Notes: generated by a model not told the origin, from the sequence alone. A stretch of 64,000 nt of DNA from Crossaster papposus (GCA_037893245.1 JBAIAA010000260.1:1-64000), one strand, 5' to 3'; numbered from the stretch's first letter, positions 44,577-55,690 are shown. Numbers and translations are program-made.

Positions 44577-45309
44577 TAGTCTGGTTCCCCGACCTAACAC
44601 TTTGTTTAGGCTAGACGTCTAAATTGTAGGTCAGGTAGCCGCCGGCGACAAAAAATAGATAATGACGCAATACAAGCAGCGTAGCACAATGACTACATTA
44701 GGCATTTCGTCTGGTGTTGACTTTTGCCAATGCGAGTTTTATTTTATAAAAACCTGGAAACACTCGAACATCGCGAACGTTAACGATAATACCTGGCTGT
44801 AGAACATGTTCGGAAAACGTCGGACATTTTCGAAAACTGAAGCAATTGGCCATTTGCGTGTGGAATTTGAATAATATCTGGTACACTGACTTGTTCACAC
44901 AGCTTGGCACAGTTTACATTTAAATTCTCCAGACCAAAGACACTGTTGCTATATCACTTGATTCAGGGCAAGCCTTACGCTAGCAACCCCCGGCTCTGGA
45001 ATGGTCTGGTGTCTTTGTACCATTCTCAACCATTGTGAACAATGTATTGGTGCTGAGCGTCTCTATCAATAACGTAACTATGCAAGAGCTTGCCCCGAAT
45101 CACGTGATATAGCAACAGTGTATTTGGTCTGGATAATTTAAAGTCAAACTGTGCCAAGCTACATGAACAAGTCAGTGTACCAGATATTATTTAAATTTCC
45201 ACACGCAAATGGTCAATTCCTCCAGTTTTTGGTCACGTGACATTGGCGGCTAAATAATAAATGACAAATCACAAATAGTCAGAAATATTTGGTCTGGGAA
45301 CCAGACTAC
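44577..45309. mobile_element. hAT-like palindromic MITE with 8-base duplication
   Basis: Termini TAGTCTGGTTCCC and GGGAACCAGACTAC are flanked by AATAATCG on both sides (44569-44576 and 45310-45317), an 8-base target duplication as in hAT elements. Long arms are mirrored (for example CTGGTACACTGACTTGTTCA with its reverse complement near 45175), leaving a small non-palindromic centre near 44990-45080. It is non-coding. Confidence 0.85.
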
Positions 45310-45438
45310 AATAATCGTACACTACATTGAACGAAAACGACTCAGCGCGCAGCGCATGCGGGGGCAAGTAGCTATTTGAGCTATGCTTGGAATGTCCTCG
45401 GAATTTTCCGGGTTCACGTGACTTATGCGTCAAGACCT

Positions 45439-45884
45439 GGGGTGCGTTCCACTCACGCGAACGTTGCCAACGTTGGCCAACGTTAGCGTTGTTCGCGTGA
45501 GTGGAACGGAATGTTCGCCAATTATGTTGGCAAACGTTAGCAAAAACGGCGAACGACATTTCGAGCTGTTCGCTGTTGGCTAGTGACGTATTTTAAAGAT
45601 GGTGGAGAAGTTAGCAGCCGACGGTTTTCTTTTTACGGTTTTGATTAATTTACGTTTCATACTTTTCGTTAAAAACGGTGGGTTGTTTTGAGCAGTCACA
45701 GGGATCTTTTAAAGAAAAAAAATGAGTTGGACAAAAAGCAGCCAACCAAACGACGTCACTAGTCACTGGGCGCCGCCATTTTCAAAACGTAGTTTTTAAA
45801 ATATCGTTCCACTTCAACTATAACGCCAACTCAAAACGTAGGCGAACGTTCGCGCAAACAGTTTGCGTAAGTGGAACGCACCCC
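45439..45884. mobile_element. MITE with GGGGTGCGTTCCACT ends
   Basis: The left end, GGGGTGCGTTCCACTCACGC followed by GAACGTT, is mirrored by the right end GCGTAAGTGGAACGCACCCC. The left subterminal area repeats CCAACGTTGG words in a small palindrome. The target duplication is not clear. Confidence 0.75.
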
Positions 45885-45964
45885 AAGCTAGAGGAACGAG
45901 TCTGACGATAATTAAGGGCGCCCTCAATAAGCCCGGATACTATGGAACGCCAAAGAGGCATTTA

Positions 45965-46445
45965 ATGTGATCATCGAATCGGTGATGTACTTTCACGATC
46001 GGTGATGGACTTTTGTAATCGAGTGATGGTCTTTTGTTCGCGATCGGTGATCAACCTTTGCGAGCGGGTGATAACCTTTTGCGAGCGGTGATGAACTCTT
46101 GCGAGCGGTGATGAACTTTGCGATCGGTGATGAATTTTGCGATCGGTGATCAACTTTTGCGAGCGCGTGATCAACTTTTGCGAGCGCGTGATCAACTTTT
46201 CCACGTGATCGCTGATGGGCGTAACAGGTGTTGCATATTCACGATCGGTGATGGACTTTCGCTATCGGTGATCAACTTTTGCGATCGGTGATGGAATTTT
46301 GCGCGTGGTGATGACATTTTGCGAGGGGTGAATAAATTTATCCCGCGATCGTTGATGGGGCGCGTGATCGGTGATCAACTTTTGCTACCAGTGGTGAACC
46401 TTACGTGATTGTTGACGGAGCTCGATCGGTGATGGTCTTTCGCTA
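45965..46445 (+). repeat. Tandem array, unit GCGATCGGTGATGAACTTTT
   Basis: About 20 imperfect units share the core (A/G)GCGATCGGTGATSAACTTTT; the spacing drifts and some units carry GAGCG in place of GATCG. The array is the left arm of the foldback element. Confidence 0.9.
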
Positions 46446-46907
46446 TATGAGATGGACTGTGTGATATGATGCACAGAATGTGCCTCGGGTAGTGTGAAAA
46501 CCGGACTCATAGTCTTATTACGCATTTGACGATGGCGAAGGTTCTGACGGCCGCTCGTCCAATAGGAACGGATAAGCTGTTTTATGTATTTATGATTGAA
46601 TCAAAATTGAACAATTGTTTCAATGTCCATACAAATATACAGTCCAAAAGAAGGTGTTGTGATTTATATATCCTGTAGAGTTAGCAAAGTAGACTAGATT
46701 AGATATTGTAGTATATGTATTAATGTAAATGGCCAATGTAAACCAAAATGAAAGCTTTATTAATAAAAAGAATACCCAAGATCAATGAATTAATCAAATA
46801 TTTCTTCGTAACGACATAACTTGTTTGGAATGTTTGGAAATGCCAACGCGCATATATTTCGACTGATTGCTTTCCAACTCTTGATACCCGTTTAATGTTA
46901 ATATAGC

Positions 46908-47455
46908 CTAGGTTTTCCCGGCGAATTTAAACATAATTTCAATCAATTTAATACCCGGTTTATTTAATTTCATTTGGAAATTAATGCTCCGTTGCATCAG
47001 CCTTCAACAGTATTTCTATGTACATTGTACATGTACATACAAGGAATAATTCCTCCATGATACAACCAAGTACTAGAGCCACAGGGTCAACCACATTCCA
47101 ATCCTCTGCTAAAGTAATCACCATTATACTCACTGCCCCCAACTCATTATTATTCATTAGGTTTTAGTTAATCCCTTGATAGTTGCCCAGGAATGTGAGG
47201 CACAGGCCAACATGTCATGTGGTCCAATGGTCCAGTCTTGAAGTAGCCACTGACACGAAAGCTGTTCTTGAGAAAGTTTTCCATAGCGCTGGTTGCGCGT
47301 ACTTGCATGCCACTGATCATGAAAGAATAAAAACATGAATTCCATCTCAAGACTTGAATAGCCCGTTTTCATCTGTCACAGAAGGAATGGCGTGAATTTG
47401 AATGCGTGTTAATGAATTTGAATAAATTTGTGATGAAATTAGCCGGGAAAACCTA
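46908..47455. mobile_element. Small element with AGGTTTTCCCGG ends
   Basis: TAGGTTTTCCCGGCGAATTT at the left and GAAATTAGCCGGGAAAACCT at the right form short inverted ends bordered by AT-rich flanks. The ends resemble those of the TA-flanked family at 27132-29864. It lies in the centre of the foldback element and is non-coding. Confidence 0.5.
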
Positions 47456-48339
47456 TAATAGATTAATCAACTGAAACGGTATATGTAATGTAACAAAGGA
47501 CTCTCATGAACTCTACAAACCGTGACTACATGTAATAGCCTTCAGACTTTGTTTTCTTATCTTGATATGACATTTGGAAAATTAAACATTTTTATGTACA
47601 TCATATATCTTTTAAATAACTTTGTTTACAGCAACAGCTATTAAAACATGTATTAAAGAATATGTGATGTGCTGATTATGCTTATCTACATGTATAACTC
47701 AGCTAAAATCACTCCTAAGGTCACTAGGCTTGAGCCAGGCCGTGCCAGCTTGATGACAAGCAGGCCATTAACTTTCTCTTTATGTTCTTATTATAGTTTA
47801 CACTGTGTATAAACAATGTACCTATGGCAACTCTGAATAAAGACAGACACTTGGCAGTAGCATAGCTAGCTATAAGGCTATAACAAGCAACATCGAAATA
47901 TGTTATGGTGTACAAAATACAAAATTTACAGTGCACCCTGGCCATGACCAGTTGGCAGGTCACCGAGTTTAATGGGCCGTATGAATACAAACTAGCATAT
48001 GCTTTACCTACCAATTTTCAAGCATTTACTGGAATCTGTATGAATAAAAATTAAGCAAAAGGTTTGACTGGAAAGTATTTGCTAATTTCCAGCATTTGCT
48101 AGAATATAGTATTTGCTCCATTTGGTATGAATAAAAAATAGTAAATGCTTTAGATTTGCAGTATTTACTCGTAATTTGTTAAGGTTGTGTCTTGGCTACC
48201 TTGAAAAAAGAGAAGCAAATACTAATATGAAAAATAGGAGCTTTTGTATATGTGGTTAGGCAGGAAAAGATATGAACATGGAAGATGGATTGTCTAGGAT
48301 TAAAATACAAGCAGTTGTACTGATTTTGGGGAAGGAAAT

Positions 48340-48605
48340 GTTCATCACCGATCGCAAAAGTTCATCACCGCTCGCAAAATTTGATCCTCGCTCGCAAAAT
48401 TTGATCACCGCTCGCAAAATTTGATCACCGATCGCAAAAGTTCGTCACCGCTCGCAAAAGTTCATCACCGATCGCAAAGTTCATCACCGATCGCAAAAGT
48501 TCATTGACGCTCGCAAAGGTTGATCACCGATCGCGAACAAAAGACCATCACTCGATTACAAAAGTGCATCACCGATCGTGAAAGTATATCACCGATTCGA
48601 TGATC
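48340..48605 (-). repeat. Tandem array in opposite orientation to 45965-46445
   Basis: About 12 units of AAAAGTTCATCACCGATCGC, the reverse complement of the left array's unit, form the right arm of the foldback element. Confidence 0.9.
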
Positions 48606-48643
48606 ACATTAAATGCCTCTTTGGCGTTCCATAGTATACGGAC

Positions 48644-49720
48644 TGAGCGCCGCGGAACAAAATAATGAACGGCTAGCGCAGCTTGGTCTTCGATCAAGGC
48701 TAGGTCTAGCGTTGCGCGTTAAACGCATCGACTGCAGCCCTCGCTCGGTTCTAGCTGAATCTCGAAGTTACGGTCGCTTCCGTGAGAAATTTGGCGGCTT
48801 TTTTTCTGAGGGATTTGGAGCTGGTATTTGGCACATTTAAATTAGACAATTCCTGGGGTTAAGATCGCGCAAGGCATGGTGGGAAAACATGGCGCAGCAA
48901 GACCGTAGCCATGGTAACGAGGTTGGTAAGGAGGCGATTTGACAAGGGGCGGGCCGCAATGCGCCGTATTTCTGGCCGCATGCGGGCGCTGTAAGACGCC
49001 ATTTTCGGGTCCAGGCAAAATCGCGTTTAATGAAGTAGTTTTAGTAACTTTACTTTATCTATGAATTGAATATTAGAAAAAATAACAAGTTGGAGCTGTA
49101 AGAATATTTAATCTGACGTGAATTATCTCCTAATCACTTTTAACTATACTCTGCAAATACCCAGAGCTGTAGAATACCCAGAGCCGTAGATAGAGTGAGC
49201 ACAGCGCCCTCAACGTTCAATAATACAGCCCATTGCTACATGTAGTTTCTGATGTACGCGAGTTGGTCGCGTCGGGGGCGACTTGTGACTCGGTACGGTG
49301 ACCAAACTTTCCAAAACTAAATTCAAACTTCCCTATTGAGTATTGTTTCACTTACGTACAACTCCTTGCTCTATGCGTACAACCAGCGTCATTATATTTA
49401 ACTGCCATTTTGTTTTGCACCCGCGAAAGCATTGGATGTAAGTCATAATATCTCCTCTTTTATTATGATAAAGTATTTATGGCAATTTTTCGACTTAGAT
49501 TTGTAAAGATTCACGCGAATTGAAAGCCATATCGCAACTGGTTAATCAGCACTGCCGGACATTCTGTACAGTTTTTACAAATTGACAGGCCCCCTAGCTA
49601 TACTCCCCAACTAGAAGTACTAATAGGCCTGCAGTTAGGTTTAATTTACGCTTTATGCATGTTGTTGTTATATTCCCTGAGTGACATGACTTTCGTTTGT
49701 GCAACTGCATGGCCTCACTT
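48644..49720. other. Right part of interrupted repeat, then non-coding sequence
   Basis: GAGCGCCGCGGAACAAAATA and following bases match the sequence near 60858. A GC-rich patch follows to about 49020. No gene was seen. Confidence 0.45.
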
Positions 49721-49728
49721 GGTAAACT

Positions 49729-50541
49729 CATGGAGCTATAAAGAGAAGGAGTTCGAACGGCCCGCCGCAATTTCCAAGGCAATTATCCGCCAATAATAGT
49801 GAAGCATGGATCTATTGTCTGGCCCACCGCAACCCTATAGAATTCCCCCTGCTGTGCAAACAGATTAACGACCAAGATAAGCCTAGCTGGGTCTTAGTAT
49901 GCCGACTCCCACGCCGCACGTCCGTGCATATTAAACCCGATTGCAGTTTATTTTATTAAAGTAGTGAACGTTGAAACAATCTAATTATCACATGTGCAGT
50001 AGCTTCACGTGTGTTTTTTATGCGCCATTTTTATATCTGCATTCTGTACAAAAAACGGATTTTGCCAGACTTTTCCGTTTCAAATTTGGACCATCTGTTG
50101 CCAAGTTACGATAAGTTATTTATCAAATCATCCTGAGAAAACTGGGGATTTATTTTATTAATATTAAAAAAGCATAAAATTCCCAAAAGATCAAACTTTT
50201 ACAGGGTGTTGTGGATGATTTTCTCTGTCCGTTCGTGTATGGGGCTATAGTGTACGATGGTGTACGTAATTTTTACGTTGCAAAAAACATCGTTCATTTT
50301 CGCTCAAATCGTTAAATCCGACTCGGTGTAGTACCCTTGCTTTGCGTACGCCGCTCGCTTTTTGCTGACAATGCGCATGTGCAGATCAGCTCCACACATC
50401 TCACAATGCTTTCTTTGCGGTCGCAAAGACGTGCACGTAATGGCTGGTTTGCGGTTAATCTCAACAAATTTAACGAGCGCGGCGTGATAGTTGGTTGTTT
50501 GATCTCCGGATCGTTCGAACTCCTTCTCTTCATAGCTCCAT
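49729..50541. mobile_element. hAT-like MITE with 8-base duplication
   Basis: Ends CATGGAGCTATAAAGAGAAG then GAGTTCGAACG are mirrored by CGTTCGAACTCCTTCTCTTC then ATAGCTCCAT. GGTAAACT stands on both sides (49721-49728 and 50542-50549), an 8-base target duplication. The interior has no gene. Confidence 0.85.
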
Positions 50542-50699
50542 GGTAAACTAGACCGAGTTGCCTCTTATCTTATCGCTTTTTTAACATTTGGGCATTATCT
50601 TGCGCTAGAGGAAGAGCCAGAATACTTCTAAGGTATTCACGATCAGTTCTTGACCTGCAAGTCAAGGAAATTCGACGACGGTATTCGAGCGAGTACTGC

Positions 50700-50935
50700 A
50701 CACTTGTTGTTCGCCATTTTTTGAACGAGCATTGTGGGATGCCTGTGACGTCACTGCCAATGTGCATGCCGACTGTACCACTATACGCGGGGGTGCTCTG
50801 CGATGTCACAGGTCAGTGTATCGCTTCGCGCACACGATACACTGACCTGTGACATGTGCATGCACTTTGGCAGTGACTTCACAGGCTTCCCACAATGCTC
50901 ATCAACATCATGGCGAACAACAACAAGTTACAATC
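50700..50935. mobile_element. Palindromic MITE core
   Basis: Inverted arms ACTTGTTGTTCGCCAT...GAGCATTGTGGGATGCCTGT and their mirror ending ATGGCGAACAACAACAAGTT enclose an inner hairpin with CAGGTCAGTGTATCG and CGATACACTGACCTG. The full extent is uncertain. Confidence 0.7.
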
Positions 50936-51298
50936 TGTAACGCTTCTCAGATTCAATTTTGTGTGGATAAAAAGTGATATCCTTTTCCATAACCGCAGTA
51001 CCTTAAAGTGAAAAGTTTCTAAAAATGCATTATACTATCCAAAGCTGCTGTACTTCTTACCAAGTAAGTTTTTATTGCCATTAATTTTTGGAGTACTAAT
51101 TTATACCAAACGTATACGATCCCTTTAACAGTTTACCTTATAAACAGGAGACGTAGACACTACAAAATTATTTTCCACATTTTACACTATTCTATAATTT
51201 TCAAAATAATTCAAACTTTCTGATGTCACTTACGTAATGCAATACACCCACAGTAATCCAACCACTTGTTGACCTTTTCATGCAACAGGGCATGATAC

Positions 51299-52010
51299 AT
51301 ACATAGTCTTGATTGCAAGATGTCCTAATCGCTGTATGCAGCGTGCATAGACGCCCTCTAACGTATGCTGTAGACCACACCATGACCTACTTTGTTCGAA
51401 TAGGACGTCTTGGCTAACTGACATACAGTGTGTAATCACTCGAAAAATTCTGAGCAGAACTGTGTCGCATTTGCATGCGCGTGTGACGTCGTGTGTAATC
51501 GCGTGACGTAACATGATGATGATATCATGCATTTGTAAAGCGCCATCTATCTAGTTGCCTATTCCGAGGCGCTGCCAGGAACACCGGGGCAAACCCCTTC
51601 TCTTAGCGAAGAGTGTTACTGGGTTCTTTTACGTGCATTACACAACGCACGGGACCTACAGCTTTACGTCCCATCCGAAGGACGAAGCAATAGTGGTTTA
51701 ATTGCCTTGCTTAAGGACACACGTGTCGACACCGGGACTCGAACCCACGCTCTGCGGAACAGAAAACCGAGTTCTTAACCGCCCGACCACAACACTCCAA
51801 CATGCATAATCGCTGACTCATTGGTCAAGTTTCTGTTACGTCACATAATTATGCACGTATTGTGACACGTGCATGCAAATGCGACACAATTCTGCTCAAA
51901 TTTTCCAAGCGATTATGGCAGTTAGACAAGACGTCATATTCGAAGGTCATGCCAAAGGTCATAAAGAGCGCCCGCATCGGCAGCCTACGCATATGCTTCA
52001 CATACGCGCC
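51299..52010. mobile_element. Second copy of the 6608-7076 palindromic MITE, interrupted by a SINE
   Basis: Left arm AGTCTTGATTGCAAGATGTC... and right arm ...CCAAAGGTCATAAAGAGCGC repeat the sequence of the element at 6608-7076 in reverse orientation with diverged bases. The centre is opened by the SINE at 51516-51798. Confidence 0.8.
51516..51798 (-). mobile_element. tRNA-derived SINE with conserved central domain
   Basis: On the minus strand a tRNA-like head with A-box TGGTCGGGCGGTTAAGAAC and B-box GGTTCGAGTCC is followed by a central stretch containing CTTCGGATGGGACGTAAAGC and a tail ending in CTTTACAAATGCATG. The central words resemble the domain shared by many invertebrate SINEs (Nin-DC type), recognised from memory only. 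AACATG flanks it on both sides (51510-51515, 51799-51804). Removing it with one flank restores the MITE sequence found at 6608-7076. Confidence 0.8.
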
Positions 52011-52573
52011 TGGACTAGCTAGCTGCGGAGCTGCAAGCTGCACCTTTCTGCTTTGTTACTAAATACTGAATATGTATAATTATCTTTAGTGTCAAGTATT
52101 GAGTATGCATTTTGATTATCAGATGTGCCCCAGCAATTGGCGCGGTGGAGCACAGGGTGTGTCTATTTATTTCATTGTGATTCGTTGCACCATGTGTTGG
52201 GCACGCGTCATTCTGGCACGTGAATATATTTTACAAGGCGGGCCAAACCATTGTGACTTCGGCACGCAGTACGAACATTCATTCACCGCGTGCTATACAT
52301 TTTCTGCACTAATGTACACGTACTTGTCGCGAGTGTTTTTATCAAACTGTGTATGAGAGTCCCGAAACTTAACTCTAACCCTGCCAGACCCAGCACAGTG
52401 CATCTGTGATGACTGCTTGACCTTGCTGCACTCTGCACACAAGTGATAAACATGGAGCGTGACGAGTAAGGTGGCACATTTTCTGCTCTCCCCCAATAAT
52501 TAATTTCCTAAGCGCCACTTTGAAGTAAATACTGCCATTACAACTACCACCTCACGGGCAACTACTACTGATC
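52011..52573. other. Probable LINE 5' untranslated region and flank
   Basis: Non-coding sequence leading to the ATG of LINE ORF1. The 5' boundary of the LINE could not be placed; no promoter motif was recognised. Confidence 0.4.
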
Positions 52574-53458
52574 ATGTCTGATAACCAAACAACCAGGAAA
52601 ACATCTAGAAATCGCCATAAACTGAGTTCGAAAAACGAATCTCCAGTCCCGAGTGACAGAGAACAAGATGGCGGCGCTGACAATTGTCCGTGCAGTGGCA
52701 ACCTATCAGTCATTGAAGACAAGCTCGACACAATCCTGAAGTCCATTCACAACATTGAATCGCGACTGACCTCCTTAGAAGTCCGATTTAAAGAAGTCCA
52801 TCAGCAGGTGTCTTCAAATGCCAAAGACATTGTCGACTTGAAGGAATCTGTAACTTTCGTACAAGACAAGTCCGACGCCATTAAGACACAGCTCAATGAG
52901 AAAACACAATACAACCTCAGGATAATCAGGAACATTGAAGACCAAATTGATGACATGCACAATCGCAGCCGTCGCAACAATATCGTGCTTCAAGGTGTTC
53001 CGGAACGAAGTGAGGTTGGGTCTCAATCTTGTGAGGATTTTATTCATGAGTTTCTCACCAACCATATGAAGCTCCAGAACGGCGAGGACATTGAGATCGA
53101 CCGGGCACACCGCACGGGTTCACTACCTGGGGTTGGCCCAGCTGCCGCACTCACTTCCCCGAGACCAAGACCAATCCACTGTCGTCTTCTTCGCTACAGC
53201 GATCGGCAGTATATCCTGAAAAATGCAGCAAAGCACCTCAAGAACAACAAGTTCAAGGACCACAACATATTCATCACTGATGATGTAACACCCAAAGTCA
53301 GAGCACAGCGCAAGGAGCTGCGCGAATCACATCTACGGCGCATTCAGAACCAGGAGAGGGTCCATTTCGCATATATCCCGTGGTCTGTTCCAGCAATGAT
53401 CCGGTACAAGATACGCGATGGCCCTTTCAAATCCTACCGTCCTGGGGGAGATGCCTGA
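52574..53458 (+). CDS. LINE ORF1 protein (coiled coil plus RRM-like nucleic-acid-binding domain)
   Basis: A 294-codon frame with no breaks. The N-terminus is polar and basic. Residues of about 50-135 form heptad-like helices typical of the trimerising coiled coil in L1-type ORF1 proteins. SRRNNIVLQGVPER at about 136-149 starts the RRM-like domain, continuing through DRAHRTG and IHCRLLRYSDRQYILKNA to the C-terminal domain ending near residue 290. Such proteins bind LINE RNA and act as chaperones in the ribonucleoprotein. It lies 216 bases upstream of ORF2 on the same strand, the normal two-ORF order. The intact frame suggests a young insertion. Confidence 0.9.
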   Translation: MSDNQTTRKTSRNRHKLSSKNESPVPSDREQDGGADNCPCSGNLSVIEDKLDTILKSIHNIESRLTSLEVRFKEVHQQVSSNAKDIVDLKESVTFVQDKSDAIKTQLNEKTQYNLRIIRNIEDQIDDMHNRSRRNNIVLQGVPERSEVGSQSCEDFIHEFLTNHMKLQNGEDIEIDRAHRTGSLPGVGPAAALTSPRPRPIHCRLLRYSDRQYILKNAAKHLKNNKFKDHNIFITDDVTPKVRAQRKELRESHLRRIQNQERVHFAYIPWSVPAMIRYKIRDGPFKSYRPGGDA

Positions 53459-53674
53459 AATGTCTTAACCCACGCTCCACTTAATTTGTAGTTATTTATA
53501 TAATGCAATTTTGTCAATTGCCCTGTCTATGTATGTGTGTGTTTGTGTGTGTGCACTGGTGTGAGACAAACCACTTTGGATGTATTCTGGTCTATACTCA
53601 ACTAGTTGTGAAGGATCTTCTAAACATCGGTGAGTTAATATTTATTATTACTTAACATATTACTTACAGTTAGT

Positions 53675-54602
53675 ATGAACTCTAATATTGACCCAGACTT
53701 AAATTTTCATATTCCTGACAATAACTGTAATTACTATGATCAGGATGAATTTTTGGATAATTTTAAAAGTTACATTGGTACGAAGCTGCTGCACTTAAAT
53801 GCTCGTAGTCTACCTAGAAATATATCAAGCATTATTCAATACCTGAATCTTTTACAAAATAGTTTTACAGTTATTGGAATATCGGAAACCTGGTTAACGG
53901 ATATACAAGACCCTTTGATACAAATACCAAACTATGTTATTGAAGGTACTTGTAGACAAAACAAAAGAGGTGGTGGTGTTGCACTTTATATAAAACAGGA
54001 TTTAGTTTATATAAATCGTACTGACCTATGTTTTAATAACCCTGATATTGAATCATGCTTTATTGAACTTGTTAATACCGGTAAGGCAAATATTATCATT
54101 GGTATTGTTTATAAGCCACCCTGCATATCATGTACTGACTTTATTGAATGTACTGATACAGTTCTGTCACATATAGACAGCGAGAACAAAAAGTGTTACA
54201 TTTTGGGCGATTTTAATATAAACTTACTGGAGTATGATACTGATAATAGCGTACAAGCATTCATGAATACCCTTTTATCTCATTCATTTTTTCCCACCAT
54301 AGACAAACCAACCAGGATTACTGATGATAGTGCAACACTTATTGATAATATTTTTACCAATGTTTATCAAGACCAACCTGCTGGTATTTTGTCCACTGAT
54401 ATTAGTGACCATCTTCCCATATTTTTAATTATTGAAAACCTTACTAAAAAAGTCCGACCGGATAGTAAATGTAAAAAGCGTGACTTTAACAATAGTAATG
54501 TTGATAATTTTATTCATGACTTGAATGATACTGAGTGGGACTGTATAACTTCTATAAACGATATCCACAGTATGTATAACACGTTTTTATTACATATTCA
54601 TA
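53675..54602 (+). CDS. LINE ORF2, endonuclease part (interrupted)
   Basis: From ATG 53675 the frame encodes an apurinic-endonuclease-like domain: LLHLNARSL, VIGISETWLTD, KRGGGVALYIKQ, GIVYKPPCIS, YILGDFNINLLEYD, LIDNIFTN and SDHLPIFLII. The catalytic E, D and SDH residues are all visible. After about residue 308 (MYNTFLLHI) the LINE sequence stops at the hairpin-ended element, and the 60 or so residues that follow before the stop at 54793 belong to that insertion. The second half of ORF2 resumes at 55691. With the insertion the protein would be an endonuclease without reverse transcriptase. Confidence 0.9.
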
Positions 54603-55690
54603 AATACCTGGGACAGTTTAGGCATTCCTATTGGTCGAGAGCCCGTCACGTGGCCGGTATTAAACGGACGATAAAGACATGGCTGGAAGTGTTTAAACAT
54701 AGTTGGCAACAAAAGTGGCCTCCGCACATGGACAACATTATTCCTATCTCGGCGTTGCGCGACTGGTTGCGCGTCATTCCGTATTTGGAGTGACGTCACA
54801 TTTTCGATAAATATTTATTTTTATCAAAGAAGCTAAATTGTTGCCCCGAAAGTGGGTGGGTTATAAAGCTCAGGAAAATTTGGGGTAAAGAGAATAATTA
54901 TGTTTAAACCCTTTTTTAAATGAGTTGTAATTTAACCCCATACAAGATGGATTAATAAATATAATCTTCTTGGCAAAGCCTGAAAAGTTGATGTAAAAAT
55001 ATCGTCTGCTTTCTCGGCGCTATTTTTGTTGTGATGTCATAATTTCTAGATTTATTTACTTTTGTGAAAGAAGATAAATAGTTCCCCCCCCCCCCCCCCC
55101 CCCAAAAAAAAAAAAGGTGGGTTTCAGAGATCAGGAAATCTGGGATGAAAAAATAATTATAGGCCCCCTATTTAAACTATTTTTAAATAAATTGTGATTT
55201 TAAACCATTGAAAAAAACCCAATAAATGCAAACCTCTTGACCGAGCCTGAAAAGTTCATGTGAAAATAGAGTACAGCTCGACACTCTGGAAACGAGGTTG
55301 CAAATGCAGTGATGGCCATTTTGTCTGGTTCTTAGTAAATACGCTTTATTGCATGTATTGTGTAGAGCGACAGAGGCGGAAACATGTCATTTGACAATGG
55401 CCCGTGAACATGGATAGGGGAAAACACACAGAATGGCGAAACACCGAAATTTACTTGCGACAATTTTCCGTAATTTTTGGGGCTTTTTGGCTGAATTTTA
55501 CAAAAAAGATATTTATGAATGGGAATAAATGTGTGTTCGGTCGGTATTAATCACTCTGTTTAATACCGCTTGGAGTCTGGGTGCTGATAATTACCCTCGC
55601 CTTCGGCTCGGGTAATTATCAGCACCCAGACTCCAAGCGGTATTAAACAGAGTGATTAAAACCTCTCGAACACACATTTATTCCCTTATT
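54596..55690. mobile_element. Hairpin-ended non-autonomous element, copy B
   Basis: The left end ATTCATAAATACCTGGGACA and the right hairpin ending CGAACACACATTTATTCCCT are shared with the copy at 7683-8552, as is the segment GCGACAGAGGCGGAAACATG. The terminal hairpin pairs over about 75 bases per arm with few mismatches and has the loop CTCGCCTTCGGCTCGGG. A long C run (55085-55103) lies in the middle. It splits the LINE ORF2 between endonuclease and reverse transcriptase. The precise ends and target duplication are not settled. Confidence 0.8.

Larger units (their letters stand above)
45938..48643. mobile_element. Foldback element with opposed GATCGGTGATGAACTTTTGC arrays
   Basis: Outer inverted repeats CTATGGAACGCCAAAGAGGC followed by ATTTAATGTGATCATCGA are mirrored exactly at the right end. 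Inside each end lies an array of a roughly 18- to 22-base unit, about 480 bases on the left (45965-46445) and 265 bases on the right (48340-48605), in opposite orientation. The centre (46500-48330) is AT-rich and holds another small element. It interrupts a dispersed repeat seen uninterrupted at 60823-60930. No transposase was found. Confidence 0.75.

Noticed and set aside
45971-46204. Minus-strand frame with LITRSQK repeats
   Set aside because: Product of the GATCGGTGATG array, not a protein-coding gene.
48340-48605. Possible CRISPR-like or satellite array
   Set aside because: Units are contiguous and degenerate without spacers and mirror the left arm of a foldback element.
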